Positions 39,398 to 49,488 are shown, counted from the first letter of the stretch. The stretch is 64,000 nucleotides of DNA from CAVWQV01 sp963757115 (GCA_963757115.1 CAVWQV010000006.1:434001-498000); one strand, 5' to 3'. The notes: generated by a model not told the origin, from the letters alone. Numbers and translations: made by a program.

Positions 39398-39592
39398 ATG
39401 TGGCGAGAAACCAACCTGTTTGGGATCTTCCTTCCGCCGTTGCTCGTCTATATGGCGGCCGCCCTGGTGGTCTATGTTCCGATCAGGCTGGCGCTGAGCC
39501 GGCTGCAGCTGTTCCGCTGGATGTGGAACCCTCCGTTGGCCGAAACGGCGATCTACGTCTGCATCGTGGGCATACTCGCTGGTTGGCTGTAG
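39398..39592 (+). CDS. DUF1656 family small membrane protein (AaeX-like)
   Basis: 64 residues with two transmembrane segments: NLFGIFLPPLLVYMAAALVV and ETAIYVCIVGILAGWL. WNPPLAETA before the second segment is typical of DUF1656, found between FUSC and HlyD subunits of aromatic-acid efflux systems. It starts one base after the FUSC stop. Its role in the pump is not known. Confidence 0.92.
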   Translation: MWRETNLFGIFLPPLLVYMAAALVVYVPIRLALSRLQLFRWMWNPPLAETAIYVCIVGILAGWL

Positions 39593-39645
39593 GAATTTCG
39601 GCATCCTAACGCCGAAACCGACCCGAAGGAGGAACCTGTTCGCCG

Positions 39646-40574
39646 ATGCTCGCCGCTGCCCGCCGCCGGGTACGGGTCGCTGTAACCCTTCTTCTGGTGG
39701 CCTGCGCCGCGATTGCCTGCGTGGTGATCTGGAACCATTACTTGACCGCGCCCTGGACCAGGGACGGCCAGGTTCTGGCCTACGTGGTTAGTCAGGCACC
39801 GGAGGTGTCAGGTCGCGTCGCCCACGTGTACATCGTGGACAACCAAGCGGTGAAACGGGGGCAGGTGCTCTACGAAATCGACCCGATAGACTATCAGATC
39901 GCTGTGGCGTCGGCCGAGGCTAATCTGCAAAGCAGGCGGGCGGACATGGACACCAAGAGACTGCAAGCAGAGCGCAGGCAGGAACTCACGACGCTGTCCA
40001 CCTCCACGGAGGAGAAGCAGACATTTGAGTCCAGTTTCGACGTTGCCCGCTCGGCCTACACGGCCGCTATCACGCAGTTGAACCAGGCGCGCGTGAAATC
40101 TTGAGCGCACTAAGGTGCTGTCGCCGGTGAACGGCTACATCACCAATCTTCAATTGCAGGAAGGCGACTATGCGACGACGGGTATGCGGAATCTGTCCAT
40201 CGTGGACACGGACAGTTTCTGGATTGCTGGCTATTTCGAGGAAACCAAGCTGGCCCGTATCCGGGTCGGTGACCCGGCACTGGCTGCGCTCATGGGATTT
40301 CGGGATCCGGTGCGCGGGCATGTGCAGAGCATCGCCCTGGGCATCAACACACCCAACACGAGCCCGGGTTCGCTCGGGTTGGCCTCGGTCGATCCCGTCT
40401 TCACGTGGGTGCGGCTCGCCCAGCGGATCCCGGTCCGCATACAGATCGAACTCGGTTCCCGACACGGTGCGCCTGGCGATCGGCATGACGGCGACGGTCA
40501 CGGTCGGCAAGGGCATCAGCCCGAACTCGCCGCGCGGCTGGCTGTCTCGGCTGTTCACACAGACACCCCAATGA
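39646..40574 (+). CDS. HlyD family periplasmic adaptor (AaeA-like), frameshifts near 40096 and 40454
   Basis: The membrane-fusion subunit of the pump. A single N-terminal anchor (VAVTLLLVACAAIACVVIW) is followed by the biotinyl-lipoyl half-motif APEVSGRVAHVYIVDNQAVK, a helical hairpin, the second half VLSPVNGYITNLQLQEGDYA, and a barrel with FWIAGYFEETKLARIRVGD. Removing one A at 40096-40098 gives NQARVNLERTKVLSP, and one G at 40454-40455 gives VPDTVRLAIGMTATVTVG. The result is 308 residues, normal for AaeA-like adaptors. AAGGAGGA lies upstream of the start. Confidence 0.87.
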
Positions 40575-40586
40575 GCTCTCGGCCGG

Positions 40587-41642
40587 GTGCGCGACGTGCG
40601 AACGTGTCCTGCGGAGGCCGGCTCCCGCGTCATTATCATCACCGGAGCGTCGTCCGGCATCGGTCGCTGTGCGGCGAGCGTATTCGCGCGGCATGGTTGG
40701 CGGGTTGGCCTTATCGCCCGGGGCCGAGCCGGGCTGGAGGCGGCGGCCGCCGACGTACAGGGCCACGGCGCGCTGGCAGCCTGGGCACAGGCGGACGTAA
40801 CGGAGCCGGACGCGCTGGAAGCGGCCGCCGCCCGCATCGAGGCGGCGCTCGGTGCCGTCGAAGTCTGGGTGAATTGCGCGGGCAACGGTACTTATGGGCG
40901 TTTCCTCGACACGCCGGCCGAGGAGTTCCGCCGCGTGACCGACGTGACCTACGGCGGCACCGTCAACGGCACGCGCGCCGCGCTGCGGCGCTTGCTGCCG
41001 CGCGATCGGGGCCGCGTCGTCAATGTGTGCTCGGCGGTCGCCTTTCACGGGATGCCCTTGTTGTCGTCGTATTCCGGGGCCAAGCACGCGGTGCGCGGCT
41101 TCGACCAGGCGGTGCGTGCCGAACTGCGGCAAGAGGGCAGCCGGGTTTCGATAACAACCCTGTTTCCGCCGGCGGTGAACACGCCGTTCTTCGACCATGC
41201 CCCGTCGCACATGGGGCGGCCCGGACGACCGATGCCGCCGATCTACGAGCCCGACGTCGTGGCGCAGGCGATCCATCTCGCGGCGGTCTACGGCGGTCGC
41301 GAGATGCCGGTCAGCTTCACGACGCTGCTGTTCTCGCTTGGCGTGCGCTTCGTCCCCGGCCTCGTGGACCGGGCCGTGCAGTGTCTCGGCTACGGCGGGC
41401 AGCTTACCGATGACGCGGCCGCTCTGGCGCGCTACGAGCCGACCCTGTTCGCGCCCTCCGACCGCGCCTCGGCGGCGCGGGGCGGGTTCAGCGGGGAGGC
41501 GCGGTCCCGGAGCGCGCACGTCCGGGCAATGTGGGCGCTTGCCCGGCTCAAGCGGCCGGGCGGGGAGGGGGCTCGGGCTTCGAGCTCCCGATCTGAAGCG
41601 CCCGCGCTGCCAGGGCCATGGTGGCGGCGTCGACCCTCCTGA
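40587..41642 (+). CDS. SDR family oxidoreductase
   Basis: A short-chain dehydrogenase of up to 351 residues. The cofactor motif is TGASSGIGRCAA, NCAGNGTYG is the structural motif, and SSYSGAKHAVRGF carries the catalytic Tyr and Lys. The extended C-terminus (VDRAVQCLGYGGQL) is typical of a subgroup of about 330 residues that keeps a membrane-associating tail. The last 30 residues (Ser/Arg-rich) overlap the convergent SDR gene by 95 bases and look unnatural, so a small indel near 41550 may have moved the true stop. The substrate is unknown. Confidence 0.85.
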   Translation: MRDVRTCPAEAGSRVIIITGASSGIGRCAASVFARHGWRVGLIARGRAGLEAAAADVQGHGALAAWAQADVTEPDALEAAAARIEAALGAVEVWVNCAGNGTYGRFLDTPAEEFRRVTDVTYGGTVNGTRAALRRLLPRDRGRVVNVCSAVAFHGMPLLSSYSGAKHAVRGFDQAVRAELRQEGSRVSITTLFPPAVNTPFFDHAPSHMGRPGRPMPPIYEPDVVAQAIHLAAVYGGREMPVSFTTLLFSLGVRFVPGLVDRAVQCLGYGGQLTDDAAALARYEPTLFAPSDRASAARGGFSGEARSRSAHVRAMWALARLKRPGGEGARASSSRSEAPALPGPWWRRRPS

Positions 41643-42444
41643 CCAGCGTCGGGTCGAGGGCGCGCGGGTTGGGCTGAACGGCTGCCCGCCGCTTGACATA
41701 CGCGCCCGTGACACCGGCCCAGTCCGGCGCCAAGCACACGTGAAGCGGGGTGTCGGCGCCCCGCTCTTCCGACAGGAGAAACGGCGCCATCAACCGCCAC
41801 GCCGCGCCGATCACGCCTGGTTCGCGCACCAGGCCGGTGGCGACCGTCCCCGGGTGCACCACGTTGGCCACGACGCCGCTGCCCCGGAGACGCTCCGCGC
41901 GCGCGAGTGTCGCCATCATCAGCGCGAGCTTGGACTGGCTGTAGGCGCGCACCATTCCCCAGCGTCGCGCAAGTTCGAGGTCGTCAGGCTCGATCGTCGC
42001 ACGGTCGGAGCTTGAGGAGCCGACGTTGACGATGCGCGAGGGCGCGCCGGCGCGTAACGCACCCTCCAAGGCGTCCGTCAGCACGAAGGGCGCCAGGTGG
42101 TTGACCGCAATCACGCGCTCCAGGCCCTCGGCCGTGACCTGCCGGCGTGCCAGGAACACGCCTGCATTGTTGACCAGGAGCCCTAGCCGCGGATGCGCCG
42201 CTGCAATCTCCTCGCCCACGGTCCGTGACGCTCGCAAGGAAGCCAGGTCGGCCAGCCGCACTTCCGTGCTCGACGAGGGTGCGTGCTCCGCGATCCAGGA
42301 CGCGGCCGCAGCGGCCCGCCCGGCGTCACGCCCCACCAGCACCACGTGGTGGCCTGCCCGCGCCAGGCCGAGGGCGATCCACCGCCCGATGCCACCCGTG
42401 GCACCCGTGATAACCGAGACCTGCCGAGGGGTTTCGAGCTTCAT
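41548..42444 (-). CDS. SDR family oxidoreductase (retinol-dehydrogenase-like)
   Basis: 298 residues. The cofactor motif is ITGATGGIGRWIALGLARAG; LLVNNAGVFLARRQ follows, with VNVGSSSSD (catalytic Ser) and AYSQSKLALMM (catalytic Tyr and Lys). HPGTVATGLVREPG and the C-terminal half match the WW-domain oxidoreductase/retinol dehydrogenase-like branch. The start MKLETPRQVSVIT is clear. Its last 95 bases overlap the convergent SDR gene. Confidence 0.9.
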   Translation of the reverse strand: MKLETPRQVSVITGATGGIGRWIALGLARAGHHVVLVGRDAGRAAAAASWIAEHAPSSSTEVRLADLASLRASRTVGEEIAAAHPRLGLLVNNAGVFLARRQVTAEGLERVIAVNHLAPFVLTDALEGALRAGAPSRIVNVGSSSSDRATIEPDDLELARRWGMVRAYSQSKLALMMATLARAERLRGSGVVANVVHPGTVATGLVREPGVIGAAWRLMAPFLLSEERGADTPLHVCLAPDWAGVTGAYVKRRAAVQPNPRALDPTLVRRVDAATMALAARALQIGSSKPEPPPRPAA

Positions 42445-42558
42445 CGCGTAGTCGCGGCGTCAGCCCAGGGAGGCTTCGAGTAGGAAGAACCGATCCGCAA
42501 CATGATTCGGGCCTATGCTCTTGAGCGGTTGGGCTTCGAATACGCCAGCGGCGAGCGG

Positions 42559-43410
42559 CTACGGAGTAAGTGAGGCCGGTGGCGCGAGTTGCGGCGCCGG
42601 GCCCGGGGCGATCGGGGTGGCCGGCGGCGTGTTCGGCGGCTGCGCCGGCTGCTTGAACCACACGGGAATCGTCGCCGGCAAATCCTTGCGCGCCGCCTCG
42701 ACGTTGGCCGCCCGGTTCTGCTGGAACAGGCTGCGATACGTGGCATAGGGGTCGAGCGCGGTCTTGCGGATCGAGTCGGTGGCGTCCAGCACGCGCTCAC
42801 GGGAGTCGACGGCTCCGACGCCATAGCGTGCCCAGCCGAGCGTAGCGCTGGCGCCGAACGTGACCCAGGTGAACGGGTCGAGCACGACGTTGACGCCGAA
42901 ACCGACCGCGTCCCGGGGGTCGGACGGGCCCAGCACCGGGAGGAACAGGAACGGCCCGGTAGGGGTGCCCCAGACGGCGAGCGTCAGGCCGAAATCGGTG
43001 TCATGGTCCGGAAAGCCCCAGCCGGATGCAACGTCGAACACGCCGCCGACGCCGACCGTCGTGTTGATCAGGAGGCGCATCATCGTATTACCCGCCTTGC
43101 GCGGGTGGGCCTGCAACACGTCGTTGGCGAATTGCACCGGGTTGCCGAGATTGGCAAGCGTGTTGTGGACGTGCCGTCGCACGACGGACGGAACCGCGTG
43201 CCGGTAGCCGAGCGCCACCGGGCGAAGCGCGTAACGGTCTATCGCGTTGTTCACCGCATAGAACTTGCGGTTTGTCGGCTCCATCGGATCGTTGCGCTCC
43301 TTGTAGAACGCCAAGGCCTCCGGATCGCTCGCCGGCGGTTTCGGGGCGCAAGCGGCCGTCAGCAGGATCGCCGCCCCGAGGCTCTTGGAGATCAGCATGG
43401 AAAGTTGCAC
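42559..43410 (-). CDS. mlaA: MlaA (VacJ) family outer-membrane lipoprotein
   Basis: 283 residues; the outer-membrane component of the Mla pathway, which returns mislocalised phospholipids to the inner membrane. The signal peptide ends in a lipobox-like LTAAC. Family segments are NDPMEPTNRKFYAVNNAIDR, NTLANLGNPVQFANDVLQ, FDVASGWGFPDHDTDFGLTL and GPFLFLPVLGPSDPRDAVGF. A proline-rich tail ends the protein. GTG 43410 has GGAGG six bases upstream; ATG 43398 is the alternative. The other Mla genes are not in the window. Confidence 0.93.
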   Translation of the reverse strand: MQLSMLISKSLGAAILLTAACAPKPPASDPEALAFYKERNDPMEPTNRKFYAVNNAIDRYALRPVALGYRHAVPSVVRRHVHNTLANLGNPVQFANDVLQAHPRKAGNTMMRLLINTTVGVGGVFDVASGWGFPDHDTDFGLTLAVWGTPTGPFLFLPVLGPSDPRDAVGFGVNVVLDPFTWVTFGASATLGWARYGVGAVDSRERVLDATDSIRKTALDPYATYRSLFQQNRAANVEAARKDLPATIPVWFKQPAQPPNTPPATPIAPGPAPQLAPPASLTP

Positions 43411-43522
43411 GGAAGACCTCCGCTTGAGTGCCGGCGCTGAGCGCCCGTAGGCGGGACGCACGCAAGCCCTGCTATCCGCTATTCGCAACCGGCGCCAGGG
43501 CGCGGCGAGCGCGGGCCGATCG

Positions 43523-45831
43523 TCACCGCCGACCGGCCGCGTCCCGTATCGCGCGCCAGATGCGGAACGGCGTCGCTGGCCCGTCAAAATCGCGGACACC
43601 GAGTGGCGCCAGCGCATCCAGGATCGCATTCCCGACGGCCGGGAATAGCGCGACTGCGCCGAACTCGCCGCAACCCTTCACGCCGAGCGGATTGGTCGTG
43701 CAACGCGTCCCGTTGAAGGCGACCGTCAATGGCGGGAGGTCGTCGGCGCGCGGCAGGGCATAATCCATGAACGACCCCGTGATCGGCTGGGCGGAGTGAG
43801 GATCGTAGCGCGCTTGTTCCAGCAGAGCCTGCCCGGCACCCTGCGCGATCGCGCCGTGCACTTGTCCAGCGGCGATCATCGGGTTGACCAGGATGCCGTA
43901 GTCGTCCACCGCCGTGTGGCGAACGAGTTCCACTCGGCCGGTGTCCGGGTCGATCTCCACTTCCACGACGTGCGCCCCGTTCGGAAACGTCATCGCTTCC
44001 CGCGTCCAGGCGTGGAAGGTGTCGAGCGGCGTGCCTGCCTCGCGCCCCTGCGCGGCCGCCTCGAGCAGCCCGATCGCCAAATTGGTCCCCGCGACCACGA
44101 AAGCGGCCGTCCTCGAACAAGATGTCCGCCTCCGCGGCCTCGAGCGCGTCGGCCGCAATGCGCCTGCCCTTGGCGATGATCTCGTCCGAGGCGCGCCAGA
44201 TCGCCGTGCCGCCCATGTAGGTCGCGCGCGAGCTGCCGTGGCCGCCGCCTGCCGGGATCAGGTCGGTATCACCCTGGCGCAGGCGGATCAGCGCGGTCGG
44301 GACGCCGAGGCGGTCGGTCAGGATCTGCGGGAACGTCGTCTCATGACCCTGGCCGATGGTCTGGGTACCGGTAATGATCGACACGGTGCCATCCGGCTCG
44401 AAGCGAATATCCACGTTCTCGTGCGGCGACGCGCCGGTCGCCTTGATGTGGTAGGCGAAGCCGAGCCCCCGCAAGCGCCCGCGCGCCTTGCTCTCGCTCC
44501 GCCGCGCTGCAAACCCGTCGAAATCCGCGAGTGCCAGCGCGGAGTCGAACGTTTCGGCAAAGCGGCCACTATCGACGACTTGCCGGAACGCATTGGTCAT
44601 CGGCATGGCCTCAGGCCTGACCATGTTGCACCGGCGCAATTCGGCCCGGTCGAGCCCGCATTGCCGTGCGGCGGCGTCGATCAGCCGCTCCATCACGTTC
44701 ACCGTCTCGGCGAACCCCGGCCCGCGCGTAACGCCGATCGGCGTCGTGTTGCTCAGCACGGCGCGCACCCGCAGCTCGATAGCCGGGACGGCATAGACCG
44801 TGCCAGGCAAATGCGCGTACTGGAAGGTTTGCACCCCGCCCGAGCTGCCCGCCATGTACGCGCCGAGATTGGCGACGCTCTCGACCCGCAGCGCCAGGAA
44901 GCGTCCGTCCGCGTCCAAGGCGAGAGCCGCTTCGGCTTGGTGGTCACGCGCCTGATGGTCGGCGAGAAACACCTCGCCGCGGGTCGCGATCCACTTGACC
45001 GGCCGGCCCACGCGGCGTGCGGCCCACGCCATGAGCGCGAATTCCGCGATAGGTAAAGTTCTTGGCGCCGAATCCGCCGCCGACATCGGGAGCGACGAAG
45101 CGCACTGCCTCGCGCGGCACGCCCAGCACGCGCGCGGTGTTGTCGCGGTTGGTGTGGATGCTCTGGCTGGAGACGTGAACGGTGTAGCGGCTGGCTTCCG
45201 GATCATAGGCGCCGATCACGCCGCGCGGTTCCATCGGATTGGCGACGACGCGATGGTTATCGAGGCGGAGGGTGACGATGTGCGTCGCTCGCGCGAAAGC
45301 GGCGGTCACCGCCGGCGCGTCGCCCGCGCGCCAGTCGAAGCAGACATTGCCGGGGACTTCGGTCGCGATCTGCGGCGCATCGGGCGCTTGCGCGGCCTCG
45401 GCGGTGACGACGGCTGGTAACGGCGCGTAGGCAACGGCCACGAGTTCGGCGGCGTCGAGCGCGGTGGCGCGGGTCTCGGCCACGATCAGTGCGACCGGTT
45501 CGCCCACGTAGCGGACCTTTTCCTGCGCGAGGAGCGGCTGGGGCGCGAAGGCGAAGGGCTCGCCGGTCTCGGTGTTCGCCACGACGTTCGGGAGCAGCGG
45601 AAGCAGCCCGTCGGCGCTCGCCTCGGCAGCGGTAAGCACCGCAAGCACGCCCGGCGCCGCTCTGGCCGCCTCGACCTCGACGGAGCCGATCTGGGCATGG
45701 GCGTGCGGCGAGCGCAGCACGACCGCGTGGGCGAGGCGGTCGAAGGCGAGGTCGTCGAGATAGGCCCCTCGCCCGACAAGGAAGCGGTCGTCCTCGCGCC
45801 GCCGCTGGGGTCGACCGATCACCGCCGGCAC
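43523..45831 (-). CDS. Xanthine dehydrogenase family molybdopterin-binding subunit, frameshifts near 45044 and 44100
   Basis: The large, molybdenum-cofactor subunit of a CoxL/XdhB-type hydroxylase. N-terminal marks are RREDDRFLVGRGAYLDD and VLRSPHAHAQIGSVE; then VAPDVGGGFGAKNFTYR, GTQTIGQGHETTFPQIL, and GVKGCGEFGAVALFPAV, which carries the catalytic Glu. Three frames are joined by removing one base at 45044-45045 and one at 44100-44102 (plus strand), giving TYREFALMAWAARR and EDGRFVVAGT in a 768-residue protein. The usual iron-sulfur and FAD subunits are not adjacent. The arginine-loop segment is TRGPGFAETVNVMERL, not the usual YRGAGRPE form. Substrate unknown. Confidence 0.88.
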
Positions 45832-45846
45832 TTCATCGGAGTGTCG

Positions 45847-47265
45847 TCACGCGGAGGAGTTGGTGGTGCCCGAGTGGCCAAACGGCACGCCGGCCGCGAC
45901 GATGATCGACTGCCCCGATGCCGCGAAGCCTTCCGACCGCGCAACTCGTTCCGCCCGCGTCGTTGCTTCGCTCATGGAATGCACGTCCGGCACGACGATC
46001 GCGTGAACCCCCCAAGCCACTGCGAGGCGCCTTGCAGTCGTGAGCGAGGGGGTGAGGGCGAGCACCGGGGATTCCGGCCGTTCGCGCGATACTCCCAGTG
46101 CGGTGCCGCCGCTGGTAGTGAACGCCACGATGGCCTGCGCCCCGATCGTGTGCGTGACCTGCCGCACGGCGGCGGCGATCGCGCTGGCGGTCGTGTGCTC
46201 GGGCGCAGGCCGGCTCGCCTCGATGATGGCGCGCCAGCCGGGATCCTGCTCCACGCGGGCGACGATGCGATCCATCATGTTCACCGCCTCGTAGGGAAAT
46301 TGGCCGGCCGCGGTCTCGGCAGACAGCATCACGGCGTCCGCGCCGTCGAACACCGCCGTCGCCACGTCCGACGCCTCGGCGCGGGTCGGGGCAGGGGCGG
46401 TGATCATGCTTTCCAGCATCTGTGTCGCCACCACCACCGGCTTGCCGAGCTGGCGAGCGGCGCGGACGATGCGCTTCTGGGCCAGCGGCACCTCCTCGGG
46501 CGGCAATTCCACGCCGAGGTCGCCCCGGGCGACCATCACGGCATCTGAAAGTTCCAGGATCGCATCAAGGTTGTCCAGAGCCTGCGGCTTCTCGAGCTTC
46601 GTCATGATCCAGGCGCGCCCGCCGACCAGCGCCTTCGCCTCCGCCACGTCTTCCGCGCGCTGCACGAAGGAGAGCCCGATGTAGTCGACGCCGTGCGCCA
46701 GGGCGAAGGCGAGATCGCTGCGGTCCTTCTCCGTGAGCGCGGGGATCGGCAGAGACACGTCCGGCACGTTCACGCCCTTGCGGTCGGATAGCGGGCCCCC
46801 CACCACGACGTCGCATTCCAGCGCGTCCTCCCGCTTGCGGGACACACGTAGCCGAAGCTTGCCGTCGTCGAGCAGCAGCGAGCTGCCGATCGACGCGGCG
46901 GAGATGATCTCCGGGTGCGGCAGCTGCACCCGCCTCGCGTTGCCCGGCGTCGGATTGAGGTCCAAGCGAAAGTCGCCGCCGGTCTGCAGATGCACCCGTC
47001 CGCCGCCGAACCGCCCGACGCGGAGCTTCGGCCCCTGCACGTCGGCCAGGATGCCGATCGGCCGCCTGGTCCGCTCCTCGAGCTCGCGGATCGCGGCGAT
47101 CCGGGCCACGTGGTCGTCGTGCGAGCCGTGCGAGAAATTGAGCCGGAACACGTCGGCCCCGGCCTGGAACAGCCGGCCCATCACATCCGGTGACGAGCTC
47201 GCCGGGCCGAGCGTCGCGACGATCTTGGTGCGACGCCGGCGGCGCAGCTTGGGTGTGGCGGCCAT
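45847..47265 (-). CDS. pyk: Pyruvate kinase
   Basis: 472 residues, converts phosphoenolpyruvate and ADP to pyruvate and ATP. It has KIVATLGPASSSPDVMGRL, FRLNFSHGSHDDH, ADVQGPKLRVG, MTKLEKPQALDN with the catalytic Lys, and VMVARGDLGVELPPEEVPL, with the C-terminal regulatory domain complete (TTSGGTALGVSRERP). It begins 17 bases after the glycerate kinase stop, so the two are probably cotranscribed: together they would turn glycerate into pyruvate via 2-phosphoglycerate, PEP and enolase (inferred). Confidence 0.96.
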   Translation of the reverse strand: MAATPKLRRRRRTKIVATLGPASSSPDVMGRLFQAGADVFRLNFSHGSHDDHVARIAAIRELEERTRRPIGILADVQGPKLRVGRFGGGRVHLQTGGDFRLDLNPTPGNARRVQLPHPEIISAASIGSSLLLDDGKLRLRVSRKREDALECDVVVGGPLSDRKGVNVPDVSLPIPALTEKDRSDLAFALAHGVDYIGLSFVQRAEDVAEAKALVGGRAWIMTKLEKPQALDNLDAILELSDAVMVARGDLGVELPPEEVPLAQKRIVRAARQLGKPVVVATQMLESMITAPAPTRAEASDVATAVFDGADAVMLSAETAAGQFPYEAVNMMDRIVARVEQDPGWRAIIEASRPAPEHTTASAIAAAVRQVTHTIGAQAIVAFTTSGGTALGVSRERPESPVLALTPSLTTARRLAVAWGVHAIVVPDVHSMSEATTRAERVARSEGFAASGQSIIVAAGVPFGHSGTTNSSA

Positions 47266-47282
47266 GCGGACTCCTTGCGACG

Positions 47283-48570
47283 TCAGGCGATCAGGATCGC
47301 ACGGACATCGTTGACATTGGTCAGGGTGGGCCCGGTGCGGACGAGGTCGCCCAGCGCCGCGAACAGGGCGTAGCTGTCGTGCCAGTCGAGCGACCCTTGC
47401 GCGTCGAGCCCGGCTGTCCGCGCGCGGTGCAGCGTATCGGGTGTCACGAAGGCGCCCGCGGCATCCTCCGTGCCGTCGATGCCGTCAGTGTCGCCGGCGA
47501 GCGCCCAGATGCCAGCCGCAGCGTCGAGTGCCAGGGCGAGGCCGAGCAGAAACTCCGTGTTGCGCCCGCCGCGCCCGGCGCCGGCCCGACCGATCGTCAC
47601 GGTGGTCTCTCCGCCCGAGAGCAGCACGGCTGGCGGCGTCACGGGAACCGCGTGCGCGCGCACGCTGCGCGCGATGCCGCCCAGCACCGTCCCAACCGTC
47701 GCGGCCTCGCCTTCCAGCGCGTCGCCCAGGATCAGCGGTGCAAGGCCGAGGCCGCGCGCCGTCTCCGCCGCCGCCTGGAGCGCCATCATCGGGGTGGCGA
47801 TCAGCTGGAAGCTCGCGTGCGGCAGGCTGCCGGGCTTCGGCGTTTCGTCTGAGGCTTCGGTCAGCCGCGCCCCCACGGGCGGCGGCGGCGTGATCCCGTA
47901 GCGGGCAAGCAGCCGGGCCGCGTCGGCGTAGGTCGAGGGGTCCGGGCACCGTCGGGCCGCTGGCGATCACGGCGGGATCATCGCCCGGCACGTCGCTGAT
48001 CGCGAGCGTAACCACGCGGGCGGGCGCGGCGGCCGCCGCCAGTCGTCCCCCCTTGATCGCGGAGAGATGCTTGCGGACCACGTTCATCTCTCCGATCGTG
48101 GCGCCGGAGGCGAGCAGCGCGCGGTTGATCGCCTGCTTGTCCTCAAGCGTCAGCCCCCGCGCCGGCAGTGCCAGCAGCGCCGAACCACCGCCCGAGATCA
48201 GCGCCAGCACCAGATCGTCCGCCCCCAGGCCGCGCACGGCGTCCAGCACGGCCCTGGCACCCGCCTCGCTCGCGGCGTCCGGGACGGGGTGCGCCGCCTC
48301 CAGCACGCGGATGCGCTCGGTCGGGCAGGCGTGCTCGTAGCGGGTCACCACGACCCCGGAGAGCGGCACGTCGGGCCAGGCCGCTTCCAAGGCCGCCGCC
48401 ATCAAGGCGGCCGACTTGCCGGCGCCGACCACGACGCAACGGCCGGCCGGTTTTGGTGGCAGGTGCCGGGAGAGCACCACGCGCGGATCGGCGGCGGCGA
48501 CGGCGGCGTCGAACAGGGCGCGCAGTGCGGCGCGCGCCCGGCCATCGTCCCAGCCCGCTTTTGTGGCCAT
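47283..48570 (-). CDS. Glycerate 2-kinase type 2 (TtuD/DUF4147), frameshift near 47942
   Basis: A kinase that phosphorylates glycerate, normally to 2-phosphoglycerate. The N-terminal DUF4147 domain has VVVGAGKSAALMA, EHACPTERIRVLEAAHPVPD and ALISGGGSALLALP; the C-terminal MOFRL domain has AVLLSGGETTVTIG, GRGGRNTEFLLGLAL and ALAGDTDGIDGTEDAAGAFV. Removing one base at 47942-47943 (plus strand) gives TVPDPSTYADAARLLARYG and a 428-residue protein. It sits directly upstream of pyruvate kinase, the same pairing as in tartrate/glycerate-degrading systems (TtuD-TtuE). Confidence 0.9.
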
Positions 48571-48765
48571 CAGCGCGCGGGCCCCGAAGCCCGCTCATAG
48601 CAGCGAGCGGCCGGGGGGCACTCCAGCGACGGCTCGTGGCGAAGGTCCTCGGTCATCTGCAAGGCTGGCCCTTCCCTCCGGGCGCGCTGCACTGGGGGGG
48701 CAGCGTCGTTGTTCCGCCCTTATCCTTCCCATATGAGCGGGCAGGACGGAACCGGAGACTGCCAA

Positions 48766-49076
48766 ATGACCGCGCCCCCGATCGACGAAAAGACCCGTAC
48801 CGAACTCGAAGCGGCGGCGTTCCGCCGGCTCGTCGAGCACCTGCGCGAGCGGACGGACGTGCAGAACATCGACCTGATGAACCTCGCCGGATTTTGCCGC
48901 AACTGCCTGTCCCGATGGTATCGCGAGGCGGCCGAGCAGCAAGGGATGGCCCTCGCCGACCCCGATGCCGGGAGATCGTCTACGGCATGCCGTACAAGGA
49001 GTGGCAGGCCAAGTTCCAGGCGCCGGCCAGCGCCGATCAGAAGGCCGCCTTCGCGCGATCCAGCGATCAGCACTGA
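48766..49076 (+). CDS. DUF1244 family protein (frameshift near 48970)
   Basis: 103 residues after restoring one C near 48968-48972. The first part carries NIDLMNLAGFCRNCLSRWY, the diagnostic DUF1244 segment with two cysteines. The continuation in another frame, REIVYGMPYKEWQAKFQ, is the usual family end. ATG 48766 has GGAG eight bases upstream; ATG 48733 is a less likely start. A widespread proteobacterial family without a known function. Confidence 0.85.
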
Positions 49077-49173
49077 CCCCGACGGATCGACCCCGACTGA
49101 TCGACCCGACCGATTGACCGCAACTCGGACGGGACGATAGACCGGCGCCCCTGCCAAGCACGGGGGTGAGCGC

Positions 49174-49449
49174 ATGGCTCTCGACGCGACCGAAACGAAG
49201 TTTGACGAGCCGGCGACGGGAGGCATTGCGGCCGACCGCCTCCGGAGCCTGATCGACCGCATCGAGCGACTGGAAGAGGAGCGCCACGCGCTTAGCAGCG
49301 ACATCAAGGACATCTACGCCGAGGGCAAGTCGGCCGGGTTCGACGTCAAGGTGATGCGCCAGCTGATTCGCATCCGCAAGCAGGAGCCGGCCGACGTCGA
49401 GGAGCAGGAGACCCTGCTCGATCTCTACCGCCGCGCCCTCGGGATGTAG
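49174..49449 (+). CDS. gapR: GapR family (DUF2312) nucleoid-associated protein
   Basis: 91 residues. LRSLIDRIERLEEERHALSS and DIKDIYAEGKSAGFDVKVMR, then QLIRIRKQEPADVEEQETLL, are the core of DUF2312/GapR. In Caulobacter GapR binds overtwisted DNA ahead of replication and transcription and stimulates topoisomerases. The length and helical layout match, and the gene is complete. Confidence 0.95.
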   Translation: MALDATETKFDEPATGGIAADRLRSLIDRIERLEEERHALSSDIKDIYAEGKSAGFDVKVMRQLIRIRKQEPADVEEQETLLDLYRRALGM

Positions 49450-49488
49450 CCCTCCGAGCGCTCTCCCGGCCGCCTGCGAGCGGGCGGG

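Noticed and set aside
37331..40574. Type I secretion system for the adhesin encoded by the genes after it
   Set aside because: FUSC, DUF1656 and HlyD form an AaeBXA-type pump; no ABC ATPase with a secretion-type peptidase domain is present, so this is not an HlyB/D pair.
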